Of a stretch of 64,000 nucleotides of DNA, positions 26,401-38,400 are shown in pieces. Source of the stretch: Notamacropus eugenii (taxonomy: Eukaryota; Chordata; Mammalia; Diprotodontia; Macropodidae). The position numbers and the translations under genes are program-made. Positions within the stretch are counted from its first letter, which is position 1. Every line of letters begins with the position of its first letter. The notes beneath the pieces are model-generated. The model had not been told where the DNA came from. It was given only the letters and a program-made list of their open reading frames with translations, and searched no databases. The stretch lies in the NCBI RefSeq assembly GCF_028372415.1, contig NC_092872.1, positions 259,929,008 to 259,993,007 on the forward strand, in the 5' to 3' direction.

Positions 26401-29400
26401 CAAACACAGACAAAAAAACCCTGGCCTCCTATTTTCTCTCTTTTTGTTCTTCTTTCTCATGATTTCTCCCATTGGTTCTGATTTTTCTTTACAACATGAC
26501 TAATGTGAAAAGGATCAAATCTGCTGTTCCCTCCTTTACCAACAATTTCATTTCCTCATTTCTCCCCCAGACAGAATTTAGTGCATCACTCAGCACGCTC
26601 ACTAAGTGATGTCCAGCACTTCACAAAGGTACAGAACAGTGACTTCACCAGGTACTGGGGAGAAGATCAAATTTAGACAAGATACAGTACCCTCCCTCCC
26701 TCAATGGAGCTCAAAGTCTAGTAGGGGAGAAAACTCCGATGGAAATAAACTGAGCTTCCCATGCTGTTTTGCTTGGAGCTCTCCTTTGCAACAATCACAT
26801 TGTAATGTGTATTATTATTATTACTGCTACCATCATCATCATCATCATCATCATCACCATCATCATCATCAGTGTCTATTTCTTATCCCTTCTACCAGAC
26901 TAACTGAGAGGGTACCAAGTGATCCAGGCCATTGGCATGCATTACCGTGGCGCAGCCTAGTCCTCATCCTCTGAGAGAGCCTGCTCTCCTCCAACCCTCT
27001 GCTTCCCACAGTGATGGCCCAGGTCTCTTCAGCCTAGGGGGCCATTCACATCGAGTCTCCACTAGAACCCTGCTACAAAGATGGGAGGGTCACAAGCCAC
27101 AGCGGCTGCCATGGCCGTCCCAACCCAGCATCAAGTCCCCCTGTTATATGTACTGTCTTTGCCCATGAGACTGAGTGCTTGGAGAGCAGAGGCTGCCTTG
27201 CCTTCCTCTGTGCATCCCTAGTGGCTGCTCACTCCCCCTAATTCATTCCATGCTTCTTCAGGATGAATTACTTCACCTTTGTATTTCAAACACCTGGAAC
27301 GCAGGCTGCCAGACCTAAGAAACATTCTGAAAACTGAGCAGAACAAGTTTACAAGGTCTGAGCTCTGCTACCAATCCTACAGACTGGTTCATCTTACAGG
27401 CTTGTGCTTTTTTGGGAGAAAATAATGACTTAATGTTTGAATTTCAGGCCCAAGACACAAGTGACCCTTCACCTCCAAGACTAGAAGAGCACATGAAACA
27501 ACTGACCAGTTGGGTGGCAGGCGCAAGTCGCTGATTTTGCGGAGATCATCCTTACAAGCCAGCATAGGGAACATCTGCTTTGCATGTCTCATGAAGAATG
27601 GGAAAAGATCATCCACGTGAGCTGCAGGGCAAGACTGGAGGTGAGCAAAAGGGTCAGAGCTGACAAAAAGGTTGTTCCTGACTGCTCTCAGCTGGGGAAA
27701 GGACAAGAAGCTCCTTGGACCCTTTCCTGAGGGTCCCACACAAGTGGGTATCTGCCAACAGACAGAGAGATTTAAGGGGATAAGAGTAAAATCAAATGAT
27801 TTTAAGTTATTTGGAGATACATTATTCAGAGAAAACTTGTGTTTATCTCTAGAAATGCCAGTACAAACAAGACCCTACAGATCACAAGGAGACTTCCACC
27901 ACAAAGACAAATCAATCCCTCTGTAAAAAACTACTGCCCTGAGCCTCCAGCCCTGCTGATGCCCCATACAAGGTAACCTGGCTTTTCTTGTATGCTGGGG
28001 GAACAACGGGGCGGGGGGTGGGGGGGGTGGGGCGGTATCCCTCAAGACTCATACTGCCCCAAAGGACCAGAGGGGATAAGCTGAGGAATCTTCTCAGGAA
28101 TCCTTATTTTAATAAGAGGTGATGGTGGATAACTGCTCCTCAAGGTGACAATTTTAAAAATTAGACTTCTCCCAAGTTTAACTTCTTCTAGGCCACTAAG
28201 TAAAACATTAAACCATTTGCCAAGGAAGTTATTGATGCCTAAACTAAAACAAACAGGATTCATGAAGACAAGAATATAAGGAGCAGGGGGAGGGCAGGGA
28301 GAGTGCCAGAAAGGAAAGGCCAGGCCTGAGCCTGAGCTCAGCCTGCACAGGATAACCGCCTGTCCCACCATCTACTTGCCTGCACCGAAGCAGATATCGT
28401 TCAGTGTGATGTGAATGTCCACATCCAAGGACTGAGACTGCAAGATATAATTTCTAAAACTGATGAAAGCTTGGTGGAAGAGTCGGGCTGTGAAATGCAG
28501 AAATCAAAATAGGAAGTGAATTTTACATTAAGAAAACAAAACCAAAAAACCTTGATCCCACCCCCAAAAAATAATTGTGCTAAATTCCTAAAAAAAAAAT
28601 CTGAAGTCAACTCAAATCACATCTCACAACTGCAGATAAAAAAAGGATGTTCCATGATAGAAAAAGACCCAGATAACTTAAAGAGTACTTCAGAACTCTT
28701 CCCCAAATACAAATGAGATATGGCCACACTAAAGGGCTTAGATGTTCTTGCAAAATGGCCTCCTCATGGGTTTGATTTCCAAGAGCAGAAAACAGTGAAT
28801 GTCCAATTTGACATAACACAACTTAAAAAGAAATAATTTTAGGAAATGGAGTTTTGTTTTTGTTTTTTTTTTAAGAGGAGAGAAAGAGAAGCCCTGAATG
28901 ATATTAATGGGCCTTTGATCTAATTTTGGCCCCATTTTTATGGATTCTAATGCAATCCATTCATTATGGAAAAAAAAAAGACTGCATCTTGAGTCCTAGA
29001 ATTATTAGGTGGATAAGATTCTCAGTCCCTGCTCTGGATGACTGCCCTTTGTCAGTTTTTTCTAGAAATCCAATTTTTCTGAAGTTGCCTTGGCCCTAAC
29101 TTCTAGTTGTTCAGTCATGTATGACTCATGACCCATCTGGGGTTTCCTTGGCAAAGATACTGGAGAGGTTTGCCATTTCCTTCTCCAGTTCATTTTACAG
29201 ATGAGGACACTGAGGCACACAAGGTTGGGTGACTTGCCCAGGGCCCACAGCTAATGTCTGAGGCCACATTGGAACTCCAGCCGTCCTGACTCCAGGCTCT
29301 CTGTGCACTCTGGCACCACCTAGCAGACTCTGGTCCTAAATTACTGCATAAAAATCAAGTGTTTCCAGTAGAAGACAGGCCCTGTTTATGCTTCCTTTGG

Positions 29401-32400
29401 TTTATCGAAAACACAGCATCAGAGAGCATAATGAAGGGACCTTAGAAATCATTTAATCTGGGGGGGGGGGAGGGTCTCATTTATCAGGAGAGGAAACTGA
29501 GGCTCACAAAATCCTAAGAGTTCTGGCAAATGAGGGAACATGTTTTGCTTGATACTACATGTTTGTAACAGGTTTTGTTTTCCTGGCTTTCTCAATGGAG
29601 GGGAGGAGGAGAATTTGGAGCTAGGAATAAAATCAAGCTGAATTAACAAACTAACAAAGTCTGATTGCCAGTAAACCCCAGAGTCAGTCCTGGTTCCAAG
29701 GCCAGGGCTGTCCCCATTAACACAAGCTGGTGGATCACATGGAGGACCAGCCCAGCTGGTCAAGGTGACCTCCCCTTTATTCAGAGAGTCCACAGCTAAC
29801 GACACACGTTCATTCAATCCCCCTCCAGCCGCCTCCCAGCCTCCTCCCATCCCCAGCAGGAAGCAGGAAGGTTTACTCTATGTCTCTGTTACCCAGTAAG
29901 CAAGCTGCCTTACCATCCAGGCCATAATCAGTGCCCAGTTTCTGTATTTCTTTCCTCTTGTAAAATTTGTCTAAGACTTTCCTGACTTCAGCTGCAAAAA
30001 AGATAAAAACACAGATTAAGTTTTATTATTCACCATGTGACCCATTTTCCTTGGGATAAACCAAGAGAAAATTATCAATAAAAAGAAGCCCATACCCTCT
30101 GACTCAGATACTTCACCACTAGGCATATATCCCGAGGGGGTCACTGGTCAAAACAAAGCTCCTCATACAAGCCAAAACATTTACAGTTGTGCTTCTCATA
30201 GTAGAAAAGAACCAGAAACCAAGCCAATGTCCTTTGGGGAACAGCCCAAGAAACTGTGGAACAGGAATGGCAGGGACGCTACTGAGCTACAAGCCAACAA
30301 AGGTGTGAGGGATATGATAGATATGGGGAGGCAGAGAAAGCACAGACTGAGGGGTAGTGGGGAGCCAGATACAGACACTAGAACAATGCAAACAGCAGCA
30401 CAGACCAGCCCAGAGAACAAGCCTGGCCTCGGAAAAGACCCCCAACCCATTCCTGTTTCCCACACTGAAGCAGTGCATCTATTTTCAAACTGGGTTTTGT
30501 TCACTGTTTTCTCTTTTTTTTCCCTTAAAAAATTATTTGTCAAATGGGATTGTTATGGAGTGGGGGGAAAGAGGGAGGAATATGAGGAGAAACTTCAACA
30601 ACAAAAAACCAAAGTTACCGATAAAATTTTATTTTTTAAAAAGGAAATGGTGCAAAATTATAAACCACAAATTTGGCCTCAAAGACACATCTCCTACTGC
30701 TTGTAGGCCTTGGGAGGCCACAAGTGTGGAGTGCTACACATATACATAGTTGAGTGTTTTTCAAAGTAGTGACTGGTTTTGCTAATTATTGTTTCTTTAC
30801 CTCTTTTTCTTTTAAAAAAGATATTATGCTATACGAGATGAGTTTCTGGGAAGGGTAAGAGAAGATAACAACAGGAAATTTTGGTAACGTAATGGCCAGT
30901 GTGAGAATCTGCTTCTCCAGCCTATTGTGAGACCTTCTAAAACACTATTCTACTGCAATAAGAAAATGCTTATACATTTTTAAAAATAATTTAGGTGATA
31001 TAAAAAATATCAATAAAATTTACTTTATAAAGACATGGTAGGAAGGTGGTCTCAAACCTGAACCAAAAATTGCATTCTATACTGTGAAAATAAATTTATT
31101 TACTCCTAATTTACAATGTAATTCTTTTTCTCCCAAATAAATCAGAAGAACTGCAATCTCCTTAATTTAGTAATTGCTAACTCATTTGAGGTACCATTTG
31201 TCCCTAATGCTATCACAAAGGCTTAAAGCTATCTTAGTCAATCAAGGAGAACTTCTCCCTCATCCACCAGCTCCAAGGCTAGCTACCAGCTTCCACCCCA
31301 CCCCCCACCCCGGTCTGGCTCTCATAGATTGGTCAACAATAGGTCCTAGGTCAAACCCTACTTAAGTCACTGTTTGGGCCCAGGTTAGCAATAGCAACTG
31401 TTTTAGTTTTGGCCAAAAACCCTGAGAGTCTTCCCCTCCCAGACTGACTTCTTTTTGGGGGGACTAGGTAAAAGGGACCATTCTCTGCCTCATTTCTTAC
31501 CAATCCTTAATCACTGAATGGGAATTGCCTCAGTCAAACAAAGACCAGTTAAAGACCTAAACTTAAAAAGGTCAAGATCTCTCATGGCATCTTGGGTCAT
31601 CTCCAGGCATCTTGATTTATATCACTCCAATAGACTCAGATGGCTCCAGAGGAGAAAGTGAGGCTGGTGACTTCGCACAGCCCTCCCTCACTTAAATCCA
31701 ATTCACTTGCATGTCATGACATCACCTCCCTGATGTCATGGTCCTCTTCAAGAATGAAGGACAAGTAACTCCTCACTTCCCTTACTGCTTCTTGATGGAA
31801 TGATTCAAATAGCCTCCCATAACTGACAGCATGCAAAGCAGGGCAAGGTCAGCTGTTTCCATATTTCAAGGCTGTACTTTGAGGAGTCACAGGTTTTGAA
31901 GGGACCTCAGTTACCTGAGTCTCACTCCTTCATTTGAGGAATGAGAGGTCCTGTGGCTTAGCCAAGATCACATCGTTCATAGCTATTGCAGTCTAGGGGT
32001 ACGGAGGCCCCTGAAATGCAAGGGTACAGGGCATGGTTCTGCCTGGAAAGAATTCAACCACTCAAGCCTTTCAAGCAAGCAAGAGTTTATCTCTGCTGCC
32101 AATACAAGCAGTCCAGACTCCTAGTGAGTTGGTGGTGCACTTGATAGGGATAAGACTGATACTTTATAGGGAAAAAGATTGTGGGAAGATTTGGAGGAGA
32201 TCTAGGAGTGACAAGTGGACTAGGGGTTATCCAGAGGTAATAGGTAGTAGGGAGGTAACAGAGAATGGAGGGCTGGGCTGGGTCAGGGGCCACAAAGAAG
32301 GGAGTTGAAAGATCACTAACTGGGATGGGTCGAATGCCTCAAGTGAACCTGGGCAGCTGAAATCTGTGGGAAAGTTCGAGGACTGAGGGTTTTTTCCTTT

Positions 32401-35400
32401 TTAGGGGTTCAGGTCCCATACCCCATCAATGGGGAACCCAAGGTTGAGCCCAAATTCATTGCTCCTTTTACTTCCTCTCCCAAGGCTTAGCGATCTGATC
32501 CTCTCTTAATTACCAGATGAAGAGTTTCTGAGGGGGAAATCAGCACACCCTGGTTACACTAGCCACAAGGGAAGGAGTAGGAAATAGTACTGTCCCTTGA
32601 AGACTGGGCTCAGCTTTTGGACTTCCAGGATCCCATCAAAATCATAGCCCTCATGGCTCAGCATCCGGTTCAGGGCCCCAATCCAAGAGGATTTGGTGAT
32701 TAGTACTCCCTTCAACCAACAATATAGATTAAACCCTATAAAATGAGTTGCCCCAAAAGACCACCCAAGAGCCAACTTTCTGGTGACAAACTTCTCTAAG
32801 ATGACCCTGAGCTTCCCAGCCACCAGCTGCTGCCTCACCTCCATTGCCTAGGCTGCGACATCCACCCGCCCCACTAGAACCTCAGGCTCAGTCCCCAGAA
32901 CCATCCTGGGCTCATCTGCTAATAAGGAAAAACAAACGAATGCAAAAGTAGCATTATTGGTCACTTTTCTTATTGGGGAAAGAGGGATAGAAAGATGAAT
33001 ACTTCAGGTGACCTGCGCTCTTGGCTAATAGAGGGGAAGCACTGAAATGGATTATGTCAACAATGTACCCCATGCTTTTCTGGAGGCCTTAATGAACTCA
33101 CTCTACCCGAGACTCTTCCTCCCAGACCTTCCATTTGAAGGAGGATGCCAGGTCAGCTACATCTTCAATCTTCTCCAGGGTGCATTCTTGATTCTCTAGA
33201 CCTTCTTTACCATGCCCCTTCCCCCCCATGAATCTATCCTTCCCCATTAAAATGTGAGCTTCAGGCCAAGGACAGTCTTTCTGCTAGTATCAGAATCCCC
33301 AACACTTAGTATAGTGCCTGGCATGGAATCAGCACTGAATACTTATTGACTTGGTTTGACCAGGAGTAATTTGCCAAAGAAGTAAACACACAAAGCAGCA
33401 ACAATATTCTTAAAGTACCTCGAGCTTCTGAAGAGACCAGGGGATGGTTAAACACATTACGAAATGTGAAAGTAATGGACATTTGTCAGCTTTATCGTTT
33501 TTGTTCAACTGAGATGAGAGAAAAAAATGTCTAATTAAAAATAAAAACTACTGTACAAAAATATTTAAGGCTGCTTTTTTTGTGGTGGCCAAGAATTGGA
33601 AATTGAGGGGATGTCCATCAATTGGGCAATGACTGAACAAGCTCTTTTGATGGAATACTATTGTTCCACGAGAAATGGTAACCAGGCAGACTTCAGAAAA
33701 ACCTGGAAATACATGAACTGATGCTGAGTGAAGTGAGCAGAACCAAGGGAACATTGTACACAGTAACAGCAACATCGTTCAGTGATTAACTTTGATGGAT
33801 TCAGCTCTTCTCAACAATGCAAGGGTCTAAGACAATTCCAAAACACTCATGATGGAAAATGCTATCCAGAAAAAAAAAAAAACCTATGGAATCTGAATAC
33901 AAATCAAAGCACACTATTTTCTTTTTTTGTTTCTTCTTTCTTGTGGTTTCTCCCAATGGTTCTAATTCTTCTTTGCAACATGACGAATGTGAAAATATTT
34001 TTAACATGAATGTATATGTAGAGCCTGTATCAGATTGCACACTGTCTTGGGAAGGGCAGAAAATTCAGAACTTAAAACCCTGTGGAAGTGAATGTTGGAA
34101 ACTAAAAATAGATAAGTAATAAATGATTTTTTAAAAAAATTTTAAAACTACTTAACGAAAATAGCCTTAATAGGAACACTGCCTTTTCTCAAACTCAAAA
34201 CATAAACAAGCTTTAAGAGGGATCTGATTCCGAAAGAAAGCAATAGGGCTATTTTTAGCCCCCTCAGTGGTCCATCTTACAAGGAAGCAATGCCCATATC
34301 ATCAACCAGAGCTTGATTTCTGACCCTTTCCTCTCTAATATATTTTTTTCCCTCCAAAATGTCTGAGATTTAGCCTTGTTTCTTCATTCTCAAGGTCGTT
34401 ACCCCAGATCTTATTTCCACATAGTTATTACAAGGAAGCACATATATCACCTAGCTCTCTCCAACCCTTCCAAGCAACCTGGACAACTCAGACTGGCTAA
34501 TCTTCCTACAAAAAGAATCTACCTTTGTGCCTCCCACTTTCAAGTCAGAAACCTCTGCCTAGTCTGTAACTCCATCTTGTCACATCTGTCTGTCCCTTCC
34601 CTCCAGCCCATGGTAGCCTTTCTCCAATTCCTTCAGCCATCAAAGTCAGTGATCACACAGAGAACTCTGTTCCCTAAACACGCTGTAGGTTTCTTTTTCT
34701 ATCTCTTACCAACTGAATGTCACAGCTGAAGGAACAGGATATTTTATTTATTAATCAAGGTGAAAGAATCACTAAAAAAGAGGGAGGCTGATGACCAGCT
34801 TAAAGGACAATCTCAATAAGGACATCAAACTTGTTTACATTTACTTGTTCTCCATACTGGGATTAACATTCTTTAGAGAGGCAGAATTGATGCTTTGCTA
34901 AAGTTGAAACCCTTCAACAATTGGATGTAATTTGGTTTACAAGACATCCAGTTTGATTACAGGGCTCTAGAGCATCAAGTTTTAAGAAAAGCTAGCTAAG
35001 AAAGAAATGCTAGCACCAAAAAAATCCAATAAAGGCAAGAGTGAGGGGGCGGAGCCAAGATGGCAGAGTAGAAAGACGCACATACACATAGCTCCGAACC
35101 CACAACCCACAGAACAGCTAGAGGGGACCAACTCACGGTGAATTCTGCACCCAGAGGCCAAGGAATATTGGAGCGAGGGAGATTTCTGTTCCGGAGAGAC
35201 CTGCAAACCTCTCTCGGGGGGTCCTTCGCGCTGTGGACTGGGCGCCGGAACTGGGAGCTGAGTGCAGCCCTGCAGAGGCCGCGACACCGTGAGGAAAAGA
35301 TCCGAGCGGGCTTCGGGGACGGGATCTCCAGCGGCCACGCGGGTCCCTCCACCCACAGAGGGACCTGCAAACCTCTCGCAAAAGGTCCGTTGCGCTGCAG

Positions 35401-38400
35401 ACGCAGAGCCCAGCCCAGACCTGTGGCGGCTGCAGCTTCGAGAGGTACAGATCCGAGCAGGCTTCAGGGACGGGATCTCCAGCGGCGGCACAAGCCCCCC
35501 CACCAACAGGTGACGAGGGTCGGTGAGAGAGTCTCTTTGGCGGGTCGAGAGGGGAGTGGGGTGCCCCGATGGCTCGGGCCCCCCCAGGAGATAGAAGCTG
35601 AGAGGCAGCTGCAGACAGGGGCTCCCCAAGCGGGCGGGAGCCTGGATCCATTGTGGAAGGTCTGTACATAAACCCCCTGAGGGAACTGAGTCTGAGAGGC
35701 GGCCCTGCCCCGACCTGACCACCTGAACTTAATTATCACACTGAATAGCAGCCCTGCCCCCACCAAAAGCCCTAAGGCGGGAAGCAGCATTTGAATCTCA
35801 GTCCCCAAACGCTGGCTGGGAGGATCAGGAGGTGAGGTGGGTGTGAGGAGAATATTCAGAGGTCAAGCCACTGGCTGGGGAGAATGCCCAGAAAAGGGAA
35901 AAGAGATAAAACTATTGAAGGGTACTTTCTCGGAGAAAAGACACTTCCTCCCTTCCTTTCTGACGAGGAAGAACAATGCTTACCATCAGGCAAAGACACA
36001 GAAATCAAGGATTCTGTGTCCCAGCCCACCCAATGGGCTCAGGCCATGGAAGAGCTCAAAAAGAATTTTGAAAATCAAGTTAGAGAGGTGGAGGAAAAAC
36101 TAGGAAGAGAAATGAGAGGGATGAAAGAGAAGCATGAAAAGCAGATCAGCTCCCTGCTAAAGGAGAACCAAAAAAATGTTGAAGAAATTAACACCTTGAA
36201 AACTAGCCTAACTCAATTGGCAAAAAGAGGTTCAAAAGGCCAATGAGGAGAAGAATGCGTTCAAAAGCAGAATTAGCCAAATGGAAAAGGAGATTCAAAA
36301 GCTCACTGAAGAAAATAGATCTTTCAAAACTGGAATGGCACAGATGGACGCTAAGGACTTTATGAGAAAGACAGATATCACAGAACACAGCGAGAAGATT
36401 GGAAAAATGGAAGATAATGTGAAATATCTTATTGGAAAAACAACTGAACTGGAAAATAGAATCAGGAGAGACAATGTAAAAATTCTGGGACTACCTGAAA
36501 ACCATGATCAAAAGAAGAGCCTAGACATCATCTTCCATGAAATTATCAAGGAAAACTGCCCTGAGATTCTAGAACCAGAGGGCAAAATAAATATTCAAGG
36601 AATCCACAGAACACCACATGAAAGAGATCCAAAAAGAGAAACTCCTAAGAACATTGTGGCCAAATTCCAGAATTCCCAGGTGAAAGAGAAAATATTGCAA
36701 GCAGCTAGAAAGAAACAATTCAAGTATTGTGGAAATACAATCAGGATAACACAAGATCTAGCACCCTCTACATTAAGGGATCGAAGGGAATGGAATAGGA
36801 TATTCCAGAAGTCAAAGGAACTAGGACTAAAACCAAGAATCACTTCCCCAGCAAAACTGAGTATAATACTTCAGAAGAAAAAATGGTCTTTCAATGAAAT
36901 AGAGGATTTTCAAATTTTCTTGATGAAAAGACCAGAGCTGAAAAGAAAATTTGACTTTCTAACACAAGAATGAAGAGAACCATGAAAAGGTGAACAGCAA
37001 AGAGAAGTCATAAGGGACTTACTAAAGTTGAACTGTTTACATTCCTACATGGAAAGACAATATTTGTAACTCTTGAAACATTTCAGTATCTGGGCACTGG
37101 GTGGGAGTACACACACACACACATGCACACACGCACACATACATAGAGACAGAGTGCACAGAGTGAATTGAAGAGGATGGGATCATATCTTAAAAAAAAA
37201 AAAATGAAATCAAGCAGTAAGAGAGAAATATTGGGAGGAGAAAGGGACAAGTTGAATGGGGCAAATTATCTCTCATAAAAGAGGCAAGCAAAAGACTTAT
37301 TAGTGGAGGGATAAAGAGGGGAGGCAAGAGAAAAACATGAGGTCTACTCTCATCACATTCCACGAAAGGAAAGGATAAAATGCACACTCATTTTGATAGG
37401 AAAACCTATCTCATAATACAGGAGAGTGGGGGACAGGGGCACAAGCAGGGTGGAGGGGAGGATGGAGGGGAGGGCATGGGGAGGAGAATGCAATCCGAGG
37501 TCGGCACTCATGTGGAGGGAAAGGATCATAAGAGAATAGAAGTAATGGGGGACAGGATAGGATGGAGAGAAATATAGTTAGTCCTATACAACACAACTAG
37601 TATGGAAATCATTTGCAAAACTACACAGATTTGGCCTATATTGAATTGCTTGTCTTCCAAGGGGAAGGGGTGGAGAGGGAGGGAGCTAAAGAAGTTGGAA
37701 CTCAAAGTGTTAGGATCAAATGTAATGTTCTTACCACTGGGAAATAAGAAATACAGGTTAAGGGGTTAAGAAAGCTATCTGGCCCTACAGGGCAAAAGAG
37801 AAGACGGAGACAAGGGCAGGGAGGGAGGATAGAGGAGAGAGCAGATTGGTCACAGGGGCAACTAGAATGCTTGGGTTTGGGGGGGAGGGGAGAAAAGGGG
37901 AGAAAATTTGTAACCCAAAATTTTGTGAAAATAAATGTTAAAAGTTAAATTAAAAAAAAAAGGAAAAAAAAAGGCAAGAGTGAGTGTACACTCTCATCAC
38001 ACTCTCTCTCTCTCTCTCTCTCTCTGGCTGTTTTCAACAATGTTCATTAAAAATAAGGCTTTGTTTCACTGTTCAAGTTCAAATGACCTGAATCCTGGCC
38101 ATGATAACCACTCATTAAAAATAACAAGTAATTAATTCAGACACCCTCTAATGTCAGACCTAATCCAAACAAGATCAGACGTCACAACGACTAACTAGTT
38201 ATTAACCTTCCTAATGCTGACTTCAGTAGGGGACTGTTAGTTCACAATTCATCATTCTGGGGAAGATAAATTTTCTTAATTTAAGTGGCTAAAGAAGCAC
38301 AAAAAAGAACCCAAAGTGACTTAAAGGAGTTACTTCACTAATTATTTAATCCATCAAAAAGATTTCTATGAAGTGTGGACTCTGAGTGCGGCATAGTGTA

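Noticed and set aside
34982-35808. Open frames of 114-246 codons on both strands
   Set aside because: They lie in the GC-rich 5'UTR of the HAL1; stops are rare there because of base composition, and no family resemblance is visible.
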